Source of the DNA: an uncultured Arenimonas sp.
GTDB lineage: Bacteria; Pseudomonadota; Gammaproteobacteria; Xanthomonadales; Xanthomonadaceae
DNA length: 11,522 nt
Assembly (NCBI GenBank): GCA_946480565.1
Contig: CAMLKR010000063.1
Span: forward strand, 1-11,522
Direction: 5' to 3'
Shown here one piece after another: positions 1 through 5,045 of the stretch. Under the pieces are notes generated by a model, which saw nothing but the letters and a program-made list of their open reading frames with translations, did no database searches and was not told where the DNA came from. How positions within the stretch are numbered: the stretch's first letter is position 1; each line of letters starts with the position of its first letter. The position numbers were made by a program, and so were the translations under genes.

Positions 1-442
1 CGGTGGACACCAGGTGCACCACCATCAGGAACACCGGCGACTGCTTCTGGGTGGTCACGCCCTGGCGGCGGACGTCCTCGGGCAGGCGCGCCAGCGCCTG
101 GCTTACCCGGTTCTGCACGCGCACCGCGGCCTCGTCGGCGTCGGTGCCGGGGCGGAAGGTGACGGTCATCTGCATGACGCCGTCGGAGCCGGCGACCGAC
201 TTGACGTACATCATGTCCTCGACGCCGTTGATGGCTTCCTCCAGCGGCGTCGCCACCGTCTCGGCGATCACCTTGGGGTTGGCGCCGGGGTACACCGTGC
301 GCACCACCACCGACGGCGGAACGACCTCGGGGTATTCGCCGATCGGCAGCTGGGGCAGGGCGATCAGGCCGGCGGCGAAGATCACGATCGACAGCACGGC
401 CGCGAAGATCGGGCGGTCGATGAAAAAGCGCGAAAAGTCCAT
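1..442 (-). CDS. smeW: RND efflux pump inner-membrane permease, N-terminal part (MexF/SmeW type), cut by window edge
   Basis: Proton-driven drug/H+ antiporter of the RND (HAE1) family, which would sit in the inner membrane and work with the adjacent adaptor and an outer-membrane channel. Only the first 147 codons are present; a full pump has about 1050. The start reads MDFSRFFIDRPIFAAVLS, the usual N-terminus, with TM1 at about residues 10-30. Next comes the start of the periplasmic porter domain, with EYPEVVPPSVVVR, YPGANPKVI and VATPLEEAINGV. These match MexF more closely than MexB or AcrB, judged from memory of MexF. The start is well supported: GGAG (449-452) lies 6 nt before the ATG. It follows the adaptor gene by 150 bp on the same strand, so the two are probably co-transcribed. 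The symbol rests on family plus gene order; mexF is the equivalent name in Pseudomonas. Substrates cannot be read from this fragment. Confidence 0.93.
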   Translation of the reverse strand, partial: MDFSRFFIDRPIFAAVLSIVIFAAGLIALPQLPIGEYPEVVPPSVVVRTVYPGANPKVIAETVATPLEEAINGVEDMMYVKSVAGSDGVMQMTVTFRPGTDADEAAVRVQNRVSQALARLPEDVRRQGVTTQKQSPVFLMVVHLVST

Positions 443-448
443 GGAACA

Positions 449-452
449 CTCC
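449..452 (-). promoter_or_regulatory. Ribosome binding site of the RND pump gene
   Basis: GGAG on the minus strand, 6 nt before the ATG at 442. It fixes the pump start and shows that the pump has its own initiation signal despite sitting in an operon. Confidence 0.7.
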
Positions 453-455
453 GGT

Positions 456-505
456 GCGGCGCAGGCGCCGCGCGATGGGGCGGGCGGCGCGCGTCCTGCG
501 CGCCG
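456..505 (-). other. Two GC-rich stem-loops between the adaptor and pump genes
   Basis: The 150-bp gap between the adaptor stop and the pump start holds two inverted repeats. One is at 456-471 (GCGGCG, 4-nt loop, CGCCGC), immediately 5' of the pump ribosome binding site in the message. The other is at 485-505 (8-bp stem CGGCGCGC/GCGCGCCG, loop of 5). Neither is followed by a T-run, so they are not clear intrinsic terminators. They could stabilise the upstream message or dampen pump translation. GC-rich sequence forms such repeats easily, so function is uncertain. Confidence 0.35.
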
Positions 506-592
506 TGGCAAGGGAATCGGGGTGCCGGAGCGCGGAGCGGGCCTGCGAGGGGAGGCGCAGGTCCCGCGTCCGCGCGACGGCGGGGAAAACGG

Positions 593-1792
593 TCAGCGGG
601 TCACGGCGGCGACGGTGGCGTCGGCGGCGGCGGCGGCGGCGGCGGCGGGTGCCGCCTCCAGCGGCTTGGCGTCCAGCGGCATGCCGGGGAAGAAGATCTT
701 CTGCACGCCGGTGACGACCACCTGGTCGCCGGCGGCCAGCCCCGATTCGACCACGCGCAGGCCGTCGACCATGCGGCCCAGCACCACGTCCTTGCGCTGG
801 GCGGTGTTCTCCGGCCCGACCACGTAGACGAACTTGCGGTCCTGGTCGGTCAGTACCGCCTTGTCGTCGATCAGCAGGGCCTTCTGCGGCTCGCTGCCGA
901 TCAACTGCACGCGGGCGAACAGGCCCGGGGTGAAGACGCGGTCGCTGTTGTCGAGCACGGCGCGGGCGCGGATGGTGCCGGTGTTGGGATCGACCTGGTT
1001 GTCCAGGAAATCCACCACGCCGGCATGCGGGTAGCCTTCCTCGCTGGCCAGGCCCACGCGCACCGGGTTGCGGCTGTCGCGCGAGCTCGGGCGGCCGCCG
1101 TCGCGGGCCATCTGGTTGTAGCGAAGGTAGGTCTGCTCGTCGCCCTCGAAGTAGACGTGCACCGGATTGAGCGAGACCACCGTGGTCAGCACCGTCGTGT
1201 CGGGCGAGGCCAGGTTGCCGGTGGTGACCAGGGCGCGGCCGGCCAGGCCGTCGATCGGCGCGCGCACCTGGGTGAACTCCAGGTTCAGCCGCGCGACCGC
1301 GGCCTGGGCTTCGGCGGCGTTGACGTCGGATTCGGCCTGGGCGGTGGCGGCCCGGCGCTGCTCGAACTCTTCGGTGGAGATCGCGCGTACGTCCGCCAGC
1401 TTCTTGGCGCGGGCCAGTTCGCTCTTGGCCAGGGCGGCGCGGCTGCGGGCGCGGCTGAGTTCGGCTTCGGCGCGGTCGAGTTCGGCGCGGTAGGTGCGCG
1501 CGTCGATGGTGAACAGCACCTGGCCCTTCTTCACCTCCTGGCCTTCCTGGTAGTTCACGCGTTCGATGTAGCCGCCGACGCGCGGGCGCAGTTCGACGGT
1601 CTCGACCGCGGCGACGCGGCCGGTGAACTCGTCCCAGTGCGCGACCTCCTTGGACAGGACCGGGGCGACGCTGACCTGCGCCGGCGGGATGGCGCCGTGT
1701 TCCTGCGCCTGCGTGCCGCAGGCGGCCAGCACGGCCAGGGTGAGCGCGAAGGTGGCGGCGCGGGCGAGGGTGGTGAGGGGGTGGCGGTTCAT
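593..1792 (-). CDS. smeV: RND efflux periplasmic adaptor (membrane fusion protein), MexE/SmeV type lipoprotein
   Basis: Membrane-fusion subunit of a tripartite RND pump, bridging the inner-membrane pump and the outer-membrane channel. It is 399 residues, a normal length. The N-terminus is a lipoprotein signal with lipobox LAAC and lipidated Cys25. Then come WDEFTGR (53-59), the first half-lipoyl segment VELRPRVGGYI (67-76), a coiled-coil hairpin at about 100-165, the second half-lipoyl segment (172-205) with RAPIDG, and the beta-barrel with DFLDNQVDPN then TGTIR (261-275). These landmarks are those of MexE. The chosen ATG has GAGG (1800-1803) 7 nt upstream and gives the lipoprotein signal; a longer reading to 2071 would overlap the SDR gene and lack a signal peptide. 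It lies 31 nt after the SDR stop and 150 bp before the pump. The C-terminal tail is an alanine tract encoded by a CGG repeat. Smaller doubt: the name (mexE or smeV) follows gene order. Confidence 0.95.
   Translation of the reverse strand: MNRHPLTTLARAATFALTLAVLAACGTQAQEHGAIPPAQVSVAPVLSKEVAHWDEFTGRVAAVETVELRPRVGGYIERVNYQEGQEVKKGQVLFTIDARTYRAELDRAEAELSRARSRAALAKSELARAKKLADVRAISTEEFEQRRAATAQAESDVNAAEAQAAVARLNLEFTQVRAPIDGLAGRALVTTGNLASPDTTVLTTVVSLNPVHVYFEGDEQTYLRYNQMARDGGRPSSRDSRNPVRVGLASEEGYPHAGVVDFLDNQVDPNTGTIRARAVLDNSDRVFTPGLFARVQLIGSEPQKALLIDDKAVLTDQDRKFVYVVGPENTAQRKDVVLGRMVDGLRVVESGLAAGDQVVVTGVQKIFFPGMPLDAKPLEAAPAAAAAAAADATVAAVTR
622..648. repeat. Trinucleotide microsatellite (CGG)9 in the adaptor tail
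   Basis: Nine uninterrupted CGG units on the plus strand, read on the minus strand as GCC-type alanine codons within the run at residues 383-390. Copy-number change would stay in frame and only lengthen or shorten a tail beyond the structured core. Confidence 0.85.
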
Positions 1793-1799
1793 GGTCTTG

Positions 1800-1803
1800 C
1801 CTC
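1800..1803 (-). promoter_or_regulatory. Ribosome binding site of the adaptor gene
   Basis: GAGG on the minus strand, 7 nt before the ATG at 1792. It decides this start over the upstream in-frame readings that run into the SDR gene. Confidence 0.6.
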
Positions 1804-1823
1804 GTGGATGTGGAATATCGGAA

Positions 1824-2573
1824 TCAGGTCCGGCGGCGGCGGTCGAAACGCACGACCGGTTCATGGCCGGATTGGGCGAGCAGGTCCGCCACGCGGCGGC
1901 CGAGCTCTTCGGGGGCGGGCCAGTCGGGACAGGCGTGCTGGCGGTTTTCGGTGGTACGCAGCGGCGCGCAGACGGCGAGCTGCTGCACGCGCACCGGGCC
2001 GCCCAGGGTTTCTTCGCGCAGGGCGCGCGCGAGCATGCGCAGCGCCGCCGACGACACCGACAAGTGGCCATAGCCGGCCCAGGGCGCTTCGGCGGCGGGT
2101 CCGCCGATCAGCAGGTAGGTCCCGGGCGCGCCGGCCTCGCCGAGCAGGGGCAGCAGGTGGCGTGCGGCGACCAGGTGCGGGAACAGGTCTTCGTCGAACT
2201 TCTCGCGCAGTCGGTCGACCGGATGGTCGAGCAGGCGCCCGGGGGTGAACGAGCCGCCGACCATCGCCACCACGGCGCCCGGCGGGCGGCGCAGCAGACG
2301 CACGGCATTGGCGAGCGCGGCGCCGGCGGTTTCGGTGTGGGTGCTGCCGGGGATCCGCACCAGCTCCGGACCGTTGCCGGCCGGGCGGACCAGGGCTTCC
2401 AGGTCGCCACGTTCGGCGGCGACCGCGATCACCGGGTAGCCGGTTTCAAGCAGGGTGCCGACCACGGCCTGGCCGACCTCGCCCTCGGCGCCGAGGACCA
2501 GCACTGGTTTCTGGATTGTCCCGCTCACGGGACGGCTTGGCCCATAATCGGGATAAATAGGTAAAGAGGTCAT
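1824..2573 (-). CDS. SDR-fold NAD(P)-binding protein, apparently without catalytic Tyr/Lys (SmeU1-like position)
   Basis: A 249-residue Rossmann-fold protein of short-chain dehydrogenase/reductase type. Strand beta1 and the glycine motif read VLVLGAEGEVG (24-34). A segment at 101-108 (VVAMVGGS) lies where the conserved N-A-G region would be. Where SDRs have YxxxKAAL, this protein has LSVSSAAL (171-178), so both catalytic Tyr and Lys appear replaced. A Tyr lies nearby at 168 but without a Lys four residues on. The gene heads the efflux operon, 31 nt before the adaptor, which is where smeU1 (an SDR) lies in S. maltophilia smeU1VWU2X. The start is doubtful: codons 1-22 are about half A/T at third positions, against almost none just after, and the ATG has no Shine-Dalgarno. 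A GTG at 2528 would give MSGTIQKPVLVLGA, a typical SDR N-terminus. The function is not known; a binding or regulatory role is inference only. Confidence 0.85.
   Translation of the reverse strand: MTSLPIYPDYGPSRPVSGTIQKPVLVLGAEGEVGQAVVGTLLETGYPVIAVAAERGDLEALVRPAGNGPELVRIPGSTHTETAGAALANAVRLLRRPPGAVVAMVGGSFTPGRLLDHPVDRLREKFDEDLFPHLVAARHLLPLLGEAGAPGTYLLIGGPAAEAPWAGYGHLSVSSAALRMLARALREETLGGPVRVQQLAVCAPLRTTENRQHACPDWPAPEELGRRVADLLAQSGHEPVVRFDRRRRT
2515..2536. promoter_or_regulatory. Operator-like dyad at the SDR gene start (site 2)
   Basis: A perfect GTCCCG-N4-CGGGAC dyad (2518-2533). Including flanks it starts with ATTGTCCCGC, the same 10-mer that begins site 1 at 2701; aligned over 22 positions the two sites share 15. 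It covers codons 13-20 of the SDR as drawn. If the SDR really starts at the GTG at 2528, the dyad lies across the start region. A binding site for the divergent LysR protein is inferred. Confidence 0.45.
2544..2573 (-). promoter_or_regulatory. Possible promoter of the SDR-adaptor-pump operon
   Basis: On the minus strand, ATGACC (2573-2568) and GATTAT (2549-2544) are 18 nt apart, each matching the sigma70 consensus at 4 of 6 positions. The stretch is strikingly A/T-rich for this genome. If used, transcription would start near 2537 and the SDR would have to start at the GTG at 2528 with a very short leader. The competing model is a promoter to the right of 2643 and the ATG at 2573. The sequence does not settle this. 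Confidence 0.3.
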
Positions 2574-2595
2574 GGCCGCAGGTAATCGAAGTGGT

Positions 2596-2643
2596 GAGCC
2601 CAAGCCTCCCAATGGGGAGGGTTTGCGCGGGAGGCCCGGGCTC
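2596..2643 (-). other. Long stem-loop upstream of the SDR gene (possible leader structure)
   Basis: GAGCCC (2596-2601) pairs with GGGCTC (2638-2643), and GCCTCCC (2604-2610) pairs with GGGAGGC (2629-2635). The two intervening positions on each side are AA and CC on the plus strand, which do not pair. In a minus-strand RNA they are G opposite U, so the stem becomes 15 continuous pairs around an 18-nt loop. The loop holds a second CCTCCC copy (complement of 2615-2620) that can replace one strand of the inner stem, forming a 6-bp, 4-nt-loop hairpin instead. No T-run follows, so it is not a simple terminator. It ends about 22 nt before the ATG at 2573. Confidence 0.45.
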
Positions 2644-2674
2644 GAGGCGTGCAATCTATGCCTGCATCCGGCAC

Positions 2675-2702
2675 TTGATAAGCCGGCAAAAGAGGGAATA
2701 AT
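2675..2702 (+). promoter_or_regulatory. Sigma70-like promoter of the LysR regulator gene
   Basis: TTGATA (2675-2680) and AATAAT (2697-2702) are separated by 16 nt; each matches 5 of 6 consensus positions. Transcription would start near 2709, giving a leader of about 44 nt. An inverted repeat CCGGC-N9-GCCGG (2668-2686) straddles the -35 element, and the dyad at 2701-2722 covers the start point. Both are reasonable positions for autoregulation. Confidence 0.6.
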
Positions 2703-2722
2703 TGTCCCGCCATCGGGCCAAT
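2701..2722. promoter_or_regulatory. Operator-like dyad over the LysR transcription start (site 1)
   Basis: ATTGtCCCG-N4-CGGGcCAAT is an imperfect palindrome with 8 of 9 pairs matched around a 4-nt centre. It begins at the end of the -10 element and so would block transcription if bound. LysR-type regulators commonly repress their own gene from a site in the shared divergent region. It shares ATTGTCCCGC with site 2 at 2515. Confidence 0.5.
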
Positions 2723-2740
2723 CGGCCGGACGCTGTCTCG

Positions 2741-2744
2741 GGAG
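2741..2744 (+). promoter_or_regulatory. Ribosome binding site of the LysR gene
   Basis: GGAG 8 nt before the ATG at 2753. It rules out the in-frame TTG at 2702, which lies inside the promoter. Confidence 0.65.
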
Positions 2745-2752
2745 CCCCCTCT

Positions 2753-3790
2753 ATGTCGCGCGATCTCAACGACACCCTGATCTTCGCCAAGGTGGTGGAG
2801 CAGGGCAGTTTCACCGCCGCCGCCAAATCCCTCGGCCTGCCCAAGACCACGGTCAGCCGCAAGGTGCAGGAACTGGAGGAGCGCCTCGGCGCGCAGCTGC
2901 TCAACCGCACCACGCGCAAGCTCGGCCTCACCGAGGCCGGCGCCGTCTACCACGACCACAGCGCGCGCATCGCCCGCGAGCTGGAAGAGGCCGAAAGCGC
3001 GGTCGGCCAGCTGCAGGGCGGCCCGCGCGGCTGGCTGCGCGTCACCGCGCCGTATTCGATCGGCATCCTGTGGATCGCGCCGCTGCTGAGCGAATTCCAC
3101 CAGCGCTACCCCGAGGTCCGCGTCGACCTGCACCTGAGCAATGACAAGCTCGACCTGATCGCATCGGAAGTGGATGTCGCCCTGCGCATCGGTTCGCTGC
3201 CCGATTCGTCGCTGGTGGCGCGCCGGCTCGCCAGCTTCCGCACCCAGGTCTACGCCAGCCCGGACTACATCCAGCGCCACGGCGAGCCCCTGCACCCGGA
3301 CGACCTGCAGCACCACCGCGTGCTCGCCTTCTCCAAACACCGGCACGGCAACCGCTATTACTGGCCGCTGGTGGCCGCGAACTCGGGGTCGACCGAAACC
3401 CGCGACTTCCTGGTCGCGCCGATCTTCGTCGCCAACGACCCGGCCCCGCTGCAGGGTGCGATGCTTTGCGGCGAGGGACTGCTGATCTCGACCGACGTCA
3501 GCATCAAGCCCTTCGTGGAAAGCGGGCGCGCCGTGCGCGTGCTCGCCGGCTGGACCGGGCCCGAGGTGGACTTCAACGCGGTGTTCACCCGCGGCCGGGT
3601 GCCGTCGCCCAAGGTGCGCGCCTTCGTCGACTTCCTGGTCGAGCGCCTGAGCTTCGACGCCGACTACATGCTCAAGACCTGCCCGCTGCAGGCCGAGCTG
3701 TGCCAGGAGCAGCGCGCGGTCGAACTGCCGGTGGTCGAGGAGGCGCCGCGCAAGCTGGCGACGGTGAAGGGCCCCGCGGTCGCGGCCTGA
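2753..3790 (+). CDS. LysR-type transcriptional regulator, divergent from the efflux operon (SmeRv-like position)
   Basis: A 345-residue LysR-family activator/repressor. The winged HTH fills about residues 4-62; GSFTAAAKSLGLPKTTVSRK (18-37) is the typical helix-turn-helix. The linker helix follows (about 62-90), then a substrate-binding domain from about 95 to 298. The N-terminus (FAKVVEQGSF, LNRTTRKLGLTEAG) is of the common LysR subgroup of single-gene regulators. It is divergent from the SDR-adaptor-pump genes with 179 bp between starts, the standard layout for a local regulator, and the same as smeRv relative to smeU1VWU2X. Most LysR proteins end about 45 residues earlier. The extra tail (about 299-345) carries Cys310 and Cys317; a third Cys, 239, is in the effector domain. 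Whether the cysteines sense redox state is speculation. The gene ends 9 bp from the stop of the convergent small membrane-peptide gene. Confidence 0.92.
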   Translation: MSRDLNDTLIFAKVVEQGSFTAAAKSLGLPKTTVSRKVQELEERLGAQLLNRTTRKLGLTEAGAVYHDHSARIARELEEAESAVGQLQGGPRGWLRVTAPYSIGILWIAPLLSEFHQRYPEVRVDLHLSNDKLDLIASEVDVALRIGSLPDSSLVARRLASFRTQVYASPDYIQRHGEPLHPDDLQHHRVLAFSKHRHGNRYYWPLVAANSGSTETRDFLVAPIFVANDPAPLQGAMLCGEGLLISTDVSIKPFVESGRAVRVLAGWTGPEVDFNAVFTRGRVPSPKVRAFVDFLVERLSFDADYMLKTCPLQAELCQEQRAVELPVVEEAPRKLATVKGPAVAA

Positions 3791-3799
3791 GCCGGAGAC

Positions 3800-3919
3800 T
3801 CAACGACCCAGTTCGATCGGCAGCAGGCAGAAGCAGAGCACGATCAGGGCCAGGCAAAGCCAGCGCCAGCCGCCCATGCCGCGCCAGGCCGCGCGCCAGG
3901 CGTCGCGGACCGGACTCAT
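3800..3919 (-). CDS. 39-residue single-pass membrane peptide coupled to the PepSY gene
   Basis: A short gene with start ATG at 3919, overlapping the PepSY stop by 4 nt (ATGA). It encodes a basic, Trp-rich N-terminus (MSPVRDAWRAAWRGMGGWRW), then a hydrophobic helix at about residues 18-35 with Cys22, Cys29 and Cys31, and a short tail ending ELGR. By the positive-inside rule the N-terminus would face the cytoplasm. Overlap of this kind usually means translational coupling, so it is likely made together with the iron-uptake proteins. I do not recognise a family. Small hydrophobic proteins do occur next to PepSY and TonB-receptor genes, so a helper role in the same membrane complex is plausible but unproven. 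The frame stays open further upstream, but that stretch is a shadow of the PepSY gene. Confidence 0.6.
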   Translation of the reverse strand: MSPVRDAWRAAWRGMGGWRWLCLALIVLCFCLLPIELGR

Positions 3920-5043
3920 GCCGGCGCGCCCTGGCGGGCCCGGCGCGGCCGCAGCGACTCTGCGCTGCGGAGCCCGAACAGATAGACGCCGCTCAGGCTG
4001 AGCAGGGTCATCGCCGCGCCGAACATGAACCACAGGAGCTGGGTTGCCAGCCCGCCGAAGGTCCCGAAATGAAGCGGATCCGCCATTTCGGCGATGCGCT
4101 GGTGCACGCTGAGCTGCCCTGCATCGACCCGGGCGACAAGGCGGCCTTCGGCGTCGAAAGCCATGGCGTTGGCGCGGTCGCGCACCAGCCAGGCCTCGGC
4201 CTGGCCGTCGATCACCAGTCGTCCCTGGGCTTCGTCCAGGGAAATGCCGCCGACCTCCAGGCCGGGCCAGTCGCGCGCGGCCTCGGCGATCGCCCGGTCG
4301 ACGCGCGCCGGTTCGATGCCCGCGGGTTCCGCGCGGGGCGCCGGCCACCGGGCCTGGGCGGCAGGCGCGTCGCCGCCCAGCGATTCCACCAGGTACCACA
4401 AGCCGGTGAGTGCGATCAGCAATACGAACCACAGGCTCCAGACGCCGGCGAGGCGATGAACGTCACCCCAGAATCGCCGGCGCCGCTCCCGGCGCGGCCA
4501 GCTGAAGAAGCCGCGCCACCAGCGCTTGTAGATCACGAAACTGCTGGCGAAGGTGATCAGCAGCGCGATCGCCAGCGAGGACACGATCGGCACGCCCCAG
4601 CGCGTGGGCAGCATCAGGTGCCGATGCGTGTTGCGCAGGAAACGCTGGGCATTGAACCAGCCGGTGTCGCCGGTGACGGTGCCGCGGTGCGGGTCGATCC
4701 AGACGAAGCGCAGTTTTCCTTCCGGCGTCCGCACGCTGGCCGCGGCCGCGAAGCGCCGGCCCCAGGGCGCGTCGATGCGCGTCACCTTCCAGCCCGGATG
4801 AGCCGTGCGCACCGCCGCCAGCATCGCGCCCCAGCTGGCGGTCCGATTGGACGGCTCCACCCGCATCTCCGGGTGCAGCAGCCAGTCGATCTCGTGCGAG
4901 AACACCGCCAGCGTCCCGGTCAGGCAGACGAAGGCCATCAGCAGGCTGAGCTTGAGGCCGACCCAGCTGTGCAGGTCGAACCACAGCCGCCGTCCGGAAC
5001 TGCCGTTCCGGCGGTGGCCGGGGGCTGGCGTCGGCTGGCCCAT
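3916..5043 (-). CDS. PepSY-associated transmembrane protein, siderophore/iron uptake type
   Basis: A 375-residue inner-membrane protein of the PepSY_TM family, relatives of which (FoxB, PiuB type) lie beside siderophore receptors and are implicated in releasing or reducing siderophore-bound iron at the inner membrane. Four helices are visible: about 32-48, 151-172, 200-219, and one near the C-terminus beginning LLWFMFGAAMTLLSLSGVYL. Periplasmic PepSY-like domains lie between helices 1 and 2 and between helices 3 and 4. Conserved family features are LHSWVGL (24-30), HEIDWLLHPE (50-59), NTHRHLMLP (138-146) and the WGDVHRLAGVWSL (192-204) segment. The histidines (25, 50, 140, 142, 196) are near or in the helices and could bind haem or metal, which is inference. 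The ATG at 5043 is 2 nt after the receptor stop and has no strong Shine-Dalgarno, suggesting coupled translation. Its stop overlaps the start of the small membrane peptide. Confidence 0.88.
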   Translation of the reverse strand: MGQPTPAPGHRRNGSSGRRLWFDLHSWVGLKLSLLMAFVCLTGTLAVFSHEIDWLLHPEMRVEPSNRTASWGAMLAAVRTAHPGWKVTRIDAPWGRRFAAAASVRTPEGKLRFVWIDPHRGTVTGDTGWFNAQRFLRNTHRHLMLPTRWGVPIVSSLAIALLITFASSFVIYKRWWRGFFSWPRRERRRRFWGDVHRLAGVWSLWFVLLIALTGLWYLVESLGGDAPAAQARWPAPRAEPAGIEPARVDRAIAEAARDWPGLEVGGISLDEAQGRLVIDGQAEAWLVRDRANAMAFDAEGRLVARVDAGQLSVHQRIAEMADPLHFGTFGGLATQLLWFMFGAAMTLLSLSGVYLFGLRSAESLRPRRARQGAPA

Positions 5044-5045
5044 GC

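Noticed and set aside
593..2071. Longer start for the RND adaptor, giving 492 residues
   Set aside because: It would overlap most of the SDR C-terminus with an Arg/Cys-rich nonsense leader. The ATG at 1792 has a ribosome binding site and a lipoprotein signal.
14..2248. 744-codon open frame on the plus strand across the pump, adaptor and SDR genes
   Set aside because: It spans three real minus-strand genes and their spacers, and its His/Gly/Arg-rich translation matches nothing; a compositional shadow.
2702..2752. TTG start 17 codons earlier for the LysR gene
   Set aside because: It lies on the -10 element. The ATG at 2753 has a ribosome binding site and fits the family N-terminus.
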